Shown: piece after piece, positions 1-6,106 of the stretch
Numbering within the stretch: position 1 is the first letter of the stretch
Layout of the letters: each line of letters opens with the position of its first letter
Origin: an uncultured Treponema sp.
GTDB lineage: Bacteria > Spirochaetota > Spirochaetia > Treponematales > Treponemataceae
NCBI GenBank assembly: GCA_946403565.1
Contig: CAMJAJ010000036.1
Location: forward strand, 1 to 8,567
Direction: 5' to 3'
DNA length: 8,567 nucleotides
Translations under genes and position numbers: made by a program
The notes under the pieces: generated by a model
The model's database searches: none
The model's input: the letters and a program-made list of their open reading frames with translations, nothing else
Told to the model about the DNA's origin: nothing

Positions 1-236
1 AGTGCAGCCTCCACTCCAGCTTTCAGCGCGTCGGCGTCGGATGCGTCAGCGTAAAACTCGTGGTACGCGGTCCCATGCTCGCTGGCAAGGGCTTCGGTTT
101 GCGCCTTTCCCTTGGACTCGTGCGTACACATTCCCCAGACTTCCGCGCCTTCGCTCAGGAAAGTCTCTGTAATCTTAAGGCCGATTCCCCGTGAGGAACC
201 GGTGACGAGAGCTTTTTTTCCTTTCAGTATGTCCAT
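1..236 (-). CDS. fabG: 3-oxoacyl-ACP reductase (FabG-type SDR), 5' part only
   Basis: This is the N-terminal 78 residues of a short-chain dehydrogenase/reductase; the rest lies beyond the left window edge. FabG enzymes reduce 3-oxoacyl-ACP with NADPH in the cytoplasmic fatty-acid elongation cycle. The protein starts MDILKGKKALVTG and carries the Rossmann nucleotide-binding motif TGSSRGIG at residues 12-19; the Arg in this loop is common in NADPH-using members. Asp64 in ADASD matches the conserved acidic residue after the third strand that contacts the adenine. The catalytic Ser-Tyr-Lys is outside the window, so activity and exact substrate cannot be judged. The ATG at 236 is chosen because the Rossmann strand starts at the usual distance from it and a promoter ends just upstream. 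There is no Shine-Dalgarno sequence. SDR family membership is near certain; fabG rather than another SDR is probable only. Confidence 0.75.
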   Translation of the reverse strand, partial: MDILKGKKALVTGSSRGIGLKITETFLSEGAEVWGMCTHESKGKAQTEALASEHGTAYHEFYADASDADALKAGVEAA

Positions 237-244
237 TACGGTTG

Positions 245-273
245 ATTATAGCGGATTGGAGGGAAAGTGACAA
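245..273 (-). promoter_or_regulatory. sigma-70 promoter of fabG, predicted leaderless
   Basis: Reading the minus strand, the -35 box is TTGTCA (273-268, five of six consensus bases), the spacer is 17 bp, and the -10 box is a perfect TATAAT (250-245). Only 8 nt (CAACCGTA) separate the -10 box from the fabG ATG at 236. Transcription should start at about 236-238, giving a message with essentially no 5' leader. The promoter sits in the 81-bp gap after the TPR gene, so fabG is probably a separate transcription unit. Confidence 0.75.
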
Positions 274-290
274 TATAAGGGGCGGTTTCA

Positions 291-307
291 CCCCTGCAAA
301 CAGGGGG
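291..307 (-). terminator. small GC hairpin after the TPR gene; weak terminator candidate
   Basis: A 6-bp perfect stem, CCCCTG/CAGGGG, with a 4-nt loop lies 11 nt beyond the TPR gene's stop codon and before the fabG promoter. That is where a terminator for the upstream array would be expected. On the minus strand the stem is followed by TGAAACCG, not a run of T, so it is not a standard intrinsic terminator. A competing pairing of GGGG (279-282) with CCCC (291-294) also exists. Confidence 0.3.
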
Positions 308-317
308 TATGGATTCC

Positions 318-2354
318 CTACTGCAGCTGCTTGAGCAGGAGCCTGGCCCGGCCGTGGGAGGGGTTCAGCTCCAGGGCGTGCTTGAGCGTGAGCAGCGCGT
401 CCTTGGTGCGGCCCAGCCTGGCCTCCTCGCAGCCGATCCGGTAGCGGACCTCCGCCTTCATCTGCCGGTCGGTGACGCGGCTGTCCGCCTTCCTGAGGTA
501 GTCGAGGGCCTGCGCGCTCCGGTTGTAGCCGGAGTAGATGTTGCCCATGTTCAGGTATGAGGAGGTGACGGCTTCGTTCTGTCCGGCGGTGTTGAACACC
601 GGCGTCCGCTTGGAGAAGTTGGACAGGATGTAGTCGTAGAGCTTGATTGCGTTGGAGTACTCCCCCTTCTGCACGTAGAAGTAGGCGGCCACCTCTCCTT
701 CCCACAGGGCCAGCTTCTCCGGATGCTCGCAGGGGTCGAAGACCTTGCGTATGGGCGCGTCCTTGCCGCCCTTCCCGTCGTCCTCCATCTCGCCGTAGGA
801 GGCCTGGAGGTAGGCGTTGAAGATCCGCTCCGCGTCGTTCTCTCCGCCGTTCTCAATCAGGTTGGCCACGGCGTAGCGCATTATCTCGGAGGGGTAGAGG
901 GAGCTTGCAAGCTCGTTGTTCTCCAGGAGCTTCCATACCTTGGAGGCCTTTTCAGCCCGCTCCAGGTCGTAGTTCTCGGCGGCGAGCAGCTTTTCGCGGA
1001 GGACGACCAGGGATGCCGCCTTTGTCTTCTTGTCGGTCGGTGACGTGCCGGTGGCGGCGACGTTCTGGATGGCCTGGTCTATCATGTCCACGACGGTCTG
1101 TATCTGCACGACGGGGACGGCGTCGCGCTCCTCCATGGCGAGCGTCCGCAGTCCGGCCTTGCGCAGCTGGGCCTCGATGCCGACCTCCTCGGGGCGGTTC
1201 ACGGAATCCACCGCGTACTCGCCGTAGGCGGCAAGTCCCGGCTCGTAGTCGGGGAAGTAGCTCACCAGCTGGAAGAGCTTGTCGTAGCGCTCCTTTTCGT
1301 CCCCGCTCTCGCGGGCGTAGAGGGCGGTGTTCATGTAGAGCAGGGGCAGGATTCTGTTCAGCGAGGGCAGCTTCTCGTCCATGAACGCGTCCATGTAGGG
1401 GGAGGAGATGTCCAGCACCGCCTTGCGCATGGCCTGCGCGGAGGCGTCATCGCCCAGTATGTAGTAGTCGTCTGACAGCAGGGCCTTGAGCTCGATGGCC
1501 TGGGCCAGCTCGCCCTTCTCGTCCGCGCTGCCCTTCCTGCTGAGCTCCTCGGCCTTGAGCAGGGCCTCCAGGCTCTCGGCGTAGCGGCCCGCGTCGTAGG
1601 AGACCAGGCCCCAGAAGAGCGCGTCCTTGTAGCCTGCGGCCTCGCCGGGATACAGGTAGGAGGCCTCCTCGTAGCTGCCTTTTGCCATGAGGATCGTCGC
1701 CGCGTTGATCTGCCAGAGGGGGATCTTTGACGAGGCGTAGGCGTCCTTGTAGATGGGGATGAAGCGCTCGTCCATGAAGAACTCGCGCTTGGCGTCCTGG
1801 CCGGACTTGTCGGAGGGGGTGGCCTTCTTACGGAAGAAGTTCAGGATGGGGTTTGACTTTGCAAAGAACTTGTCGGCATCGTAATCCGAGATGAGGGCGG
1901 TCCGCAGGACGGCCTCGGCGTAGATGGAGGAGTACTCGGTGCCGGAGAGGGGGGCGGCCCGCTTCCGCGCGTCCTTGACCCTGCCGCGGCGGAGGAGGAA
2001 GTTGCCGTAGAGCGCGGTGAACTCCTTGTCCCCGGGGAAGGAGCGGAGCGCCTTCTTGAGGCACTTTTCCGCCCGGTCGTATTCGGAGAGGGCCATGTAG
2101 CGCTTGTACAGGCCCATCCTGTCTCCGGAGGAGTGGGCGCGGCTTTCGATCCTGTTCAGGGAGGCCAGGGCCTGCCGCGTGTCGCCCTGCTGTATGTAGC
2201 TGTCTATCAGTGAAAGTTCGGTCGTTATGGCGGACCCCTCGTAGTGCGAGGAGCGCAGGCGGAGGGCAAGGTATGTGCCCGCTGCGATAAGCAGCAGCAG
2301 GACGCAGACCAGTACCGTGATGATTATGCCGTGTTTGTTATTTTTGTCGCTCAA
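318..2354 (-). CDS. Membrane-anchored tetratricopeptide-repeat protein, function unknown
   Basis: A 678-residue protein. Residues 1-8 are short and polar, followed by one hydrophobic segment at about 9-32 (IIITVLVCVLLLLIAAG) that looks like an uncleaved signal anchor; the large remainder is probably periplasmic. Helix-turn-helix repeats of TPR type are visible at about 49-75, 83-107 and 112-135, in the middle at 246-272 (GRYAESLEALLKAEEL), and most clearly at the C-terminus at 553-580, 597-625 and 632-668 (ALLTLKHALELNPSHGRAR). TPRs usually scaffold protein complexes; no catalytic motif is seen. The start is a TTG at 2354, chosen because it precedes the anchor directly and follows a purine-rich stretch (GGAAGAGAAGAG). 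The gene is 35 nt downstream of nusB in the same direction, so it is probably cotranscribed. A role in envelope assembly beside the secreted folding factor is inference only. I recall a conserved hypothetical at this position in Treponema pallidum. Confidence 0.85.
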   Translation of the reverse strand: MSDKNNKHGIIITVLVCVLLLLIAAGTYLALRLRSSHYEGSAITTELSLIDSYIQQGDTRQALASLNRIESRAHSSGDRMGLYKRYMALSEYDRAEKCLKKALRSFPGDKEFTALYGNFLLRRGRVKDARKRAAPLSGTEYSSIYAEAVLRTALISDYDADKFFAKSNPILNFFRKKATPSDKSGQDAKREFFMDERFIPIYKDAYASSKIPLWQINAATILMAKGSYEEASYLYPGEAAGYKDALFWGLVSYDAGRYAESLEALLKAEELSRKGSADEKGELAQAIELKALLSDDYYILGDDASAQAMRKAVLDISSPYMDAFMDEKLPSLNRILPLLYMNTALYARESGDEKERYDKLFQLVSYFPDYEPGLAAYGEYAVDSVNRPEEVGIEAQLRKAGLRTLAMEERDAVPVVQIQTVVDMIDQAIQNVAATGTSPTDKKTKAASLVVLREKLLAAENYDLERAEKASKVWKLLENNELASSLYPSEIMRYAVANLIENGGENDAERIFNAYLQASYGEMEDDGKGGKDAPIRKVFDPCEHPEKLALWEGEVAAYFYVQKGEYSNAIKLYDYILSNFSKRTPVFNTAGQNEAVTSSYLNMGNIYSGYNRSAQALDYLRKADSRVTDRQMKAEVRYRIGCEEARLGRTKDALLTLKHALELNPSHGRARLLLKQLQ

Positions 2355-2389
2355 GGCTCTTCTCTTCCAAAGCGCCCGGCAATATAGTT

Positions 2390-2806
2390 TTAGTCAGCGG
2401 GCAGCCCTTTGCTTATATTATCGAGCATCGCGTTTATAAACTTAAAGGCATCGTCCTCTCCGAACTCCTTGGATATCTTTATCGCCTGGTCAATGACGAC
2501 GTTGGCGGGCATATCCTTCTGGTAGAGGAGGGAGAAAATGCTTATGCGGAGGATTGCGACGGTCACCCGGTTCAGGCGGTCAAATTCCCACTTTGGGGCA
2601 AGATGCCCTTTTATGCAAGAATCCACCTCGGCAAGGTGGTTAACGGTTCCCGCGATGAGGATTCGGGCGAAGTCGGAGGTTTCGGTATCCAGGGATTCGG
2701 CTCCCTCCGACCAGTTCAATGTAAGAAGCTCGTCCAGCCCCTCCCCCCCCATGTCGTAGGAGAAGAGGGCCTGGAAAGCCAGAACTCTAGCTTTATGTCG
2801 GGACAT
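2390..2806 (-). CDS. nusB: Transcription antitermination protein NusB
   Basis: A 138-residue protein of normal NusB length. NusB pairs with NusE (ribosomal protein S10), binds boxA RNA, and supports antitermination during rRNA transcription. Visible family features are the basic N-terminal helix MSRHKARVLAFQALF, the central LNRVTVAILRISIFSLLY segment, the ANVVIDQAIKISKEFG helix, and the terminal FKFINAMLDNIS. The ATG at 2806 is 11 nt after the stop of the upstream folding-factor gene. The intervening sequence (GTTTTTAACTG) has no Shine-Dalgarno at normal spacing, so translation is probably coupled to the upstream gene. Codons 19-22 contain a run of eight G (see findings). Identification rests on several conserved blocks plus length. 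Confidence 0.93.
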   Translation of the reverse strand: MSRHKARVLAFQALFSYDMGGEGLDELLTLNWSEGAESLDTETSDFARILIAGTVNHLAEVDSCIKGHLAPKWEFDRLNRVTVAILRISIFSLLYQKDMPANVVIDQAIKISKEFGEDDAFKFINAMLDNISKGLPAD

Positions 2807-2817
2807 CAGTTAAAAAC

Positions 2818-3912
2818 CTAGGATTCCCAGTTGAGCAGCTTGTCGAGCTCCTCTCCCTCTTTCTTGCGCTGGACGTTGCTCTTGGTGTCCAGGCCCTTCG
2901 GGATGGTCTCGGCCGCCTTCAGGAGGCAGTCATTCTGCTTCTGCTGCACCAGGTACTGCTTGATGTACTCGGAAACCTTCATCTTGGCCTCGGGCTGGAC
3001 GATGTCGTCCAGGGTGAGCATCTTGGCGGCGAACTTGTCCTTCACGACGTAGAACTGGAAGTCCACATCGGTCTCAGAAAGCTCGCTGACGTAGTTCTTC
3101 TTGCGGTCCAGCAGCTCGACGACCTTCTTGGTGTCCCAGCGGTACTGCTGGGCCTGTCCGGACGTCATCAGCATATAGCCGGCCTCGAAAGCCTTGTGGT
3201 TGTCGGTGTCATCGATAAGGGCCTTCTCCGCAGCGCTGGAATCCTTGTTGGCCTTGTAGTCCTTCAGGATCTTGTTGGCCTTCTTCTTGGCGGCGGCGGC
3301 GTCATTTCCCTTGGGAACCATGACAAGGAACAGCTTCACGGTGTCGTCCCAGACGAAGCGGGCCTTGTTCGCGGAGTAGAACTCCTTGATCTCCTGGTCG
3401 GACGCGGTGGCGTTCTTCAGCTCGTCCTGGCACTTGGAAACGATGTACTGCTGCGCAATAATCGAATTCTTCAGATAGGCCTTGTAGTCGGTCAGGGAGT
3501 AACCGGTCGCCTCTTTCACATAGGAAGCGAGGCTCTTCTTCACCTGCTTCTGGAGGAAGTCAGAGAGCTGGCTCTCCGTGTCAAACTTCTGTCCGAAGCT
3601 CTGGCTCATCGTGTTCAGGAAGAGCTGGTCAACCTGGCTGTCCGTGATGGAAAGCCCGTCCTTGGCCGCGGCCTGGACAACGAGCTTCTCGTAAATCAAG
3701 TTCTCAAGGATGGCCTTCTTCTGGTCGAGCGACGCCTCGCTGACGTTGCTCATCTTTGCCCAAAGGGTCACCCTATCCTTGATTGTCTTAACAGTGATGG
3801 TGTCGCTACCGTTGAGCTTGACGACCGCAACGGGCGTCAGGTCAGAACTAGCAGCAAAGACAGACACTGCCATCGTCAGCAATAATGCCGTACCTACGAT
3901 AAAACGTTTCAT
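2818..3912 (-). CDS. Secreted PpiC/SurA-like periplasmic folding factor
   Basis: A 364-residue protein with a classic Sec signal peptide: Lys2-Arg3, a hydrophobic core at about 4-18, and a probable signal peptidase I cleavage after VFA (residue 20). There is no lipobox cysteine. Residues about 27-165 look like the helical SurA N-domain (VVKLNGSDTITVKTIKDRV, then KAILENLIYEKLVVQAA and DSQVDQLF). Residues about 190-300 align in layout with a parvulin (PpiC) domain, but the usual His-containing first strand reads VKLFLVMVP and the GG-x-G-W block is reduced to EAGYML, so isomerase activity is doubtful and a chaperone role is likelier. The ATG at 3912 is preferred over ATGs at 3918 and 3987, because GAGGA lies 6 nt before it but abuts the one at 3918. 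It follows alaS by 195 nt and precedes nusB by 11 nt. I recall TpN39b (TP1016) of Treponema pallidum as the counterpart. Confidence 0.8.
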   Translation of the reverse strand: MKRFIVGTALLLTMAVSVFAASSDLTPVAVVKLNGSDTITVKTIKDRVTLWAKMSNVSEASLDQKKAILENLIYEKLVVQAAAKDGLSITDSQVDQLFLNTMSQSFGQKFDTESQLSDFLQKQVKKSLASYVKEATGYSLTDYKAYLKNSIIAQQYIVSKCQDELKNATASDQEIKEFYSANKARFVWDDTVKLFLVMVPKGNDAAAAKKKANKILKDYKANKDSSAAEKALIDDTDNHKAFEAGYMLMTSGQAQQYRWDTKKVVELLDRKKNYVSELSETDVDFQFYVVKDKFAAKMLTLDDIVQPEAKMKVSEYIKQYLVQQKQNDCLLKAAETIPKGLDTKSNVQRKKEGEELDKLLNWES

Positions 3913-3913
3913 T

Positions 3914-3923
3914 TTCATTCCTC
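3914..3923 (-). promoter_or_regulatory. Shine-Dalgarno that decides the folding-factor start
   Basis: On the minus strand the sequence TCGAGGAATGAAAATG offers two in-frame ATGs. GAGGA (3923-3919) sits 6 nt before the second ATG (3912) but directly against the first (3918), so the second is the better placed start. Both give the same signal peptide except for two extra N-terminal residues. Confidence 0.6.
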
Positions 3924-4041
3924 GATCTTGTTGATAAAGATTCCCAGCATGTACCATTGGCGGCGGAATCTCCAATTCCATCACCACAAACTTGCCTTCC
4001 TACTTCATCAAGAAAACCTTTTAAATTAGAGTTGGTTACAT

Positions 4042-4077
4042 GTCGGACGGAGATTTTTTCAAAAAATCACGCCCGAC
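4042..4077 (-). terminator. Long inverted repeat after alaS; atypical terminator or processing structure
   Basis: The arms at 4042-4059 and 4061-4077 can pair over about 16 bp. At the base is an 8-bp GC-rich stem (GTCGGGCG with CGTCCGAC, one G-T wobble), then a small 1+2 nt internal loop, then GATTTTTT with AAAAAATC and a minimal turn. It starts about 30 nt beyond the alaS stop and before the folding-factor gene. On the minus strand no T run follows (ATGTAACC), so it is not a textbook intrinsic terminator. On the plus strand a short T stretch follows at 4085-4091, but no plus-strand gene ends here. It could end alaS messages, partly reduce readthrough, or mark a cleavage site. Confidence 0.45.
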
Positions 4078-4107
4078 CCCCATATTTTTATTCCCACCCA
4101 GGAATTC

Positions 4108-5946
4108 TCACTGTTTATCCAAGGGCAGCCCGCCCTCGATGGTCGCGCGGATGCGGCGCACCCCGGCGGAGGAGGACTGCTCCTTCGTTATCTTGAACGT
4201 GCCGATCTGGGCCGTGTGCTGCACATGGGGGCCTCCGCAGACCTCCTTGCTGAACCAGCCGTCCTTGGGGCCGATCGTATACACCTTGACCTGCTTCTCG
4301 TACTTCTCGCCGAACAGCGCCCGTGCGCCGGAGCTCTTGGCGGCCTCCAGGTCCATGATCTCCATCGTGACGGGGAGGTCCTTCTGGATCTGCTCGTTCA
4401 CGATGTCCTCCACCTGCTTGACCTCCTCTTTGGTCATGGCGCGGTGGAAGGAGAAGTCGAACCGCATGCGCTCGTCCGTGATGTTGGAACCCTTCTGCGC
4501 GACCTCGTCGCCCAGCACCTGGACGAGGGCCTGCTGCAGGAGGTGGGTCGCCGTATGGTACTTGGTCGTGATCTCGCTGTGGTCGCCAAGTCCGCCCTTG
4601 AAGGCTCCGGCGGAAAGCGTGCGGCTTTCCTCCTGGTGCTTCTTCTCCTGCTCCTTGAAACCCTCGATGTCCACGGTCATGCCGTTCTCTGCGGCCATCT
4701 CCTGCGTAATCTCAATCGGGAAGCCGAAGGTGTCGTAGAGGCGGAACGCCACGCGTCCGGGAATGACCATCTTGGGGTTCTTCTGCAGGTTGGGGAGGAG
4801 CTTCTGGAACTCCGCCTCGCCCGCCTTGAGCGTCTTGGAGAACTTCTCCTCCTCCATCGTCAGCTGCTGCATGATGAAGTCGGCATGCTCGGCAAGCTCC
4901 GGGTATGCCTCCTTGTACTCGCCGACGACGATTTCGGCGGGCTTGGCCAGGAAGCTGCCCTCAATCTGGAGTTTGCGGCCGTAGCGGACGGCGCGGCGGA
5001 TGATGCGGCGCAGGATGTATCCCGCCCCGGTGCGGGCAGGGGTGACGGCCTGGGGGTCGCCCAGTATGAAGGTGGCCGTCCGCACGTGGTCGGCGATTAT
5101 CCGCATGGCCACGTCGTCGGACTCATCGGCGCCGTACTTCCTGCCGGAGAGCTGTTCAATGCACTGTATAATAGGAAGGAAAACGTCGGTCTCGTAGACG
5201 GACTTCTGTCCGTTCAGGACGGAAACGGTGCGCTCCACGCCCATGCCCGTGTCCACGCACTTGCGGGCCATCTCGTTGTAGTGGCCCTGGGCATCCTTGT
5301 TGTAGCCCATGAAGACGTTGTTCCAAATCTCCAGGTACTTGCCGCAGTGGCAGCCGGGCTTGCAGTCCGGGCCGCACTTGGGCTGGCCGTTGTCGTAGAA
5401 GATCTCGGTGTCCGGGCCGCAGGGGCCGGTCTGTCCGGCGGGGCCCCACCAGTTGTCGCTCCTGGGCAGGAAGAAGATGCGCTCCTTGGGAATGCCCATC
5501 TCCTCCCAGCGCTTGGCGGCCTCTTCGTCGCGGGGAATTTCCGTGCCGTCGGCCTGCTTCTCGCCCTCAAAGACCGTGACGTTGAGCTTTTCGCTCGGTA
5601 TGTTCAGGTATTTGGGCGAGGTCAGGAATTCATAGCTGAAGGCGATGGATTCCTGCTTGAAGTAGGAGCCGAGGCTCCAGTTGCCCAGCATCTCAAAGAA
5701 GGTCAGGTGGCTTGCATCACCGACGGACTCTATGTCGCCCGTGCGGACGCACTTTTGGTAGTCGGTCAGTCTGTCGCCGGACGGATGTTCCTCTCCTAAC
5801 AGGTAGGGAACCAGTGGCTGCATTCCGGCTGTCGTGAATAGCACGGTCGGATCGTTGTTGGGCAGGAGTGACTTGCCCGAAATTTCCGTGTGCCCCTTGG
5901 ATTTAAAGAACTCGATGTACTTTGAACGTAACTCGTTTACGGTCAT
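4108..5946 (-). CDS. alaS: Alanyl-tRNA synthetase, short form without the C-Ala domain
   Basis: A 612-residue class II synthetase that charges tRNA-Ala in the cytoplasm. Visible parts are the N-terminal catalytic core with FFKSKGHTEISGKSLLPN (13-30), the motif 2 region HLTFFEMLGNWSLGSYFK (80-97), GMGVERT (234-240), and the tRNA-recognition segment TGAGYILRRIIRRAVRYGR (306-324). The editing domain is present, with the metal-binding set H464/H468 in HTATH and C570/H574 in CGGPH. The protein ends at residue 612, shortly after SAGVRRIRATIEG. Most bacterial AlaRSs are about 870-880 residues and continue into a C-Ala domain, which is absent here; I recall short AlaRS as normal for treponemes. A cysteine-rich insert lies at 191-201. 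The ATG at 5946 gives the standard MTVNELRSKYIEFF start and follows a promoter by 8 nt, with no Shine-Dalgarno. It heads the array that continues to the TPR gene. Confidence 0.97.
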   Translation of the reverse strand: MTVNELRSKYIEFFKSKGHTEISGKSLLPNNDPTVLFTTAGMQPLVPYLLGEEHPSGDRLTDYQKCVRTGDIESVGDASHLTFFEMLGNWSLGSYFKQESIAFSYEFLTSPKYLNIPSEKLNVTVFEGEKQADGTEIPRDEEAAKRWEEMGIPKERIFFLPRSDNWWGPAGQTGPCGPDTEIFYDNGQPKCGPDCKPGCHCGKYLEIWNNVFMGYNKDAQGHYNEMARKCVDTGMGVERTVSVLNGQKSVYETDVFLPIIQCIEQLSGRKYGADESDDVAMRIIADHVRTATFILGDPQAVTPARTGAGYILRRIIRRAVRYGRKLQIEGSFLAKPAEIVVGEYKEAYPELAEHADFIMQQLTMEEEKFSKTLKAGEAEFQKLLPNLQKNPKMVIPGRVAFRLYDTFGFPIEITQEMAAENGMTVDIEGFKEQEKKHQEESRTLSAGAFKGGLGDHSEITTKYHTATHLLQQALVQVLGDEVAQKGSNITDERMRFDFSFHRAMTKEEVKQVEDIVNEQIQKDLPVTMEIMDLEAAKSSGARALFGEKYEKQVKVYTIGPKDGWFSKEVCGGPHVQHTAQIGTFKITKEQSSSAGVRRIRATIEGGLPLDKQ

Positions 5947-5953
5947 AGGGGTA

Positions 5954-5969
5954 CATTATATTCATAATG
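5954..5969. promoter_or_regulatory. AT-rich imperfect palindrome over the alaS -10 box
   Basis: The 16-bp sequence CATTATATTCATAATG reads CATTAT-N4-ATAATG, a perfect 6+6 inverted repeat with a 4-bp centre. It covers the whole alaS -10 hexamer, where a bound regulator would block open-complex formation. It could equally be a by-product of the self-similar TATAAT box in AT-rich sequence. Confidence 0.25.
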
Positions 5970-5983
5970 GGCCGTTTAGTCAA
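5955..5983 (-). promoter_or_regulatory. sigma-70 promoter of alaS, predicted leaderless
   Basis: On the minus strand the -35 box is TTGACT (5983-5978, five of six consensus bases), the spacer is 17 bp, and the -10 box is a perfect TATAAT (5960-5955). Eight nucleotides (GTACCCCT) separate it from the alaS ATG at 5946, exactly the spacing seen at fabG. The predicted transcription start is about 5948, so the message should begin within about 2 nt of the start codon. No Shine-Dalgarno sequence is present, and no leader could hold a T-box. Confidence 0.8.
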
Positions 5984-6009
5984 TGATTCGGGGACTGGGG
6001 GCCGGCGGG

Positions 6010-6031
6010 CCGCGGCTGGCTGAGGCCGCGG
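6010..6031. repeat. GC-rich inverted repeat in the alaS-asnS intergenic region
   Basis: CCGCGGC (6010-6016) and GCCGCGG (6025-6031) form a perfect 7-bp inverted repeat around an 8-nt loop. It lies upstream of both divergent promoters and so outside both predicted transcripts. It could act as DNA structure or a protein-binding site; it does not look like a terminator for either gene. Confidence 0.4.
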
Positions 6032-6045
6032 ACGAACGGGGAATC

Positions 6046-6095
6046 GGAGGCGGGGCTGCTTGGAGGCGGGACAGGGCTGGCTTGGAAGCGGGGCC
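6046..6095. repeat. Three imperfect tandem GGAGGCGGG-type units
   Basis: Three related units follow one another: GGAGGCGGGGCTGCTT (6046-6061), a longer second unit beginning GGAGGCGGGACAGG and ending CTGGCTT (6062-6083), and the third, GGAAGCGGGGCC (6084-6095). They share a G-rich head and, in the first two, a CTG-CTT tail. The block is strikingly G-rich on the plus strand. They fill the space upstream of the asnS promoter. Confidence 0.4.
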
Positions 6096-6106
6096 AGAAC
6101 GGCCCC
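6090..6106 (+). repeat. GGGGCC/GGCCCC hairpin just upstream of the asnS promoter
   Basis: GGGGCC (6090-6095) and GGCCCC (6101-6106) form a 6-bp all-GC stem with a 5-nt loop. The sequence then changes abruptly to AT-rich CTTTACTATTTACTATTT, which contains the asnS -35 region. As RNA read rightward it resembles a weak terminator, perhaps guarding asnS from upstream readthrough, but no plus-strand gene lies upstream in the window. Confidence 0.35.

Noticed and set aside
2355..2389. A possible internal promoter (TATATT at 2386-2381) before the TPR gene
   Set aside because: No -35-like sequence lies at 16-18 bp (AAGGGC at 17), so a lone AT-rich hexamer is not enough.
3196..3885. A 229-codon plus-strand frame opposite the folding-factor gene
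   Set aside because: It is a compositional shadow of the minus-strand gene, which has a signal peptide, a Shine-Dalgarno and an operon setting.
3913..3987. An upstream in-frame start that would lengthen the folding-factor protein by 25 residues
   Set aside because: It would bury a textbook signal peptide inside the protein, and it lacks the well-placed GAGGA that serves the ATG at 3912.
4216..5799. A 527-codon open frame on the plus strand, opposite alaS
   Set aside because: It lies wholly antisense to a clear AlaRS gene. Its Leu/Val/Gly/Ala/His-rich composition is what the complement of GC-biased codons gives. No motif or promoter supports it.
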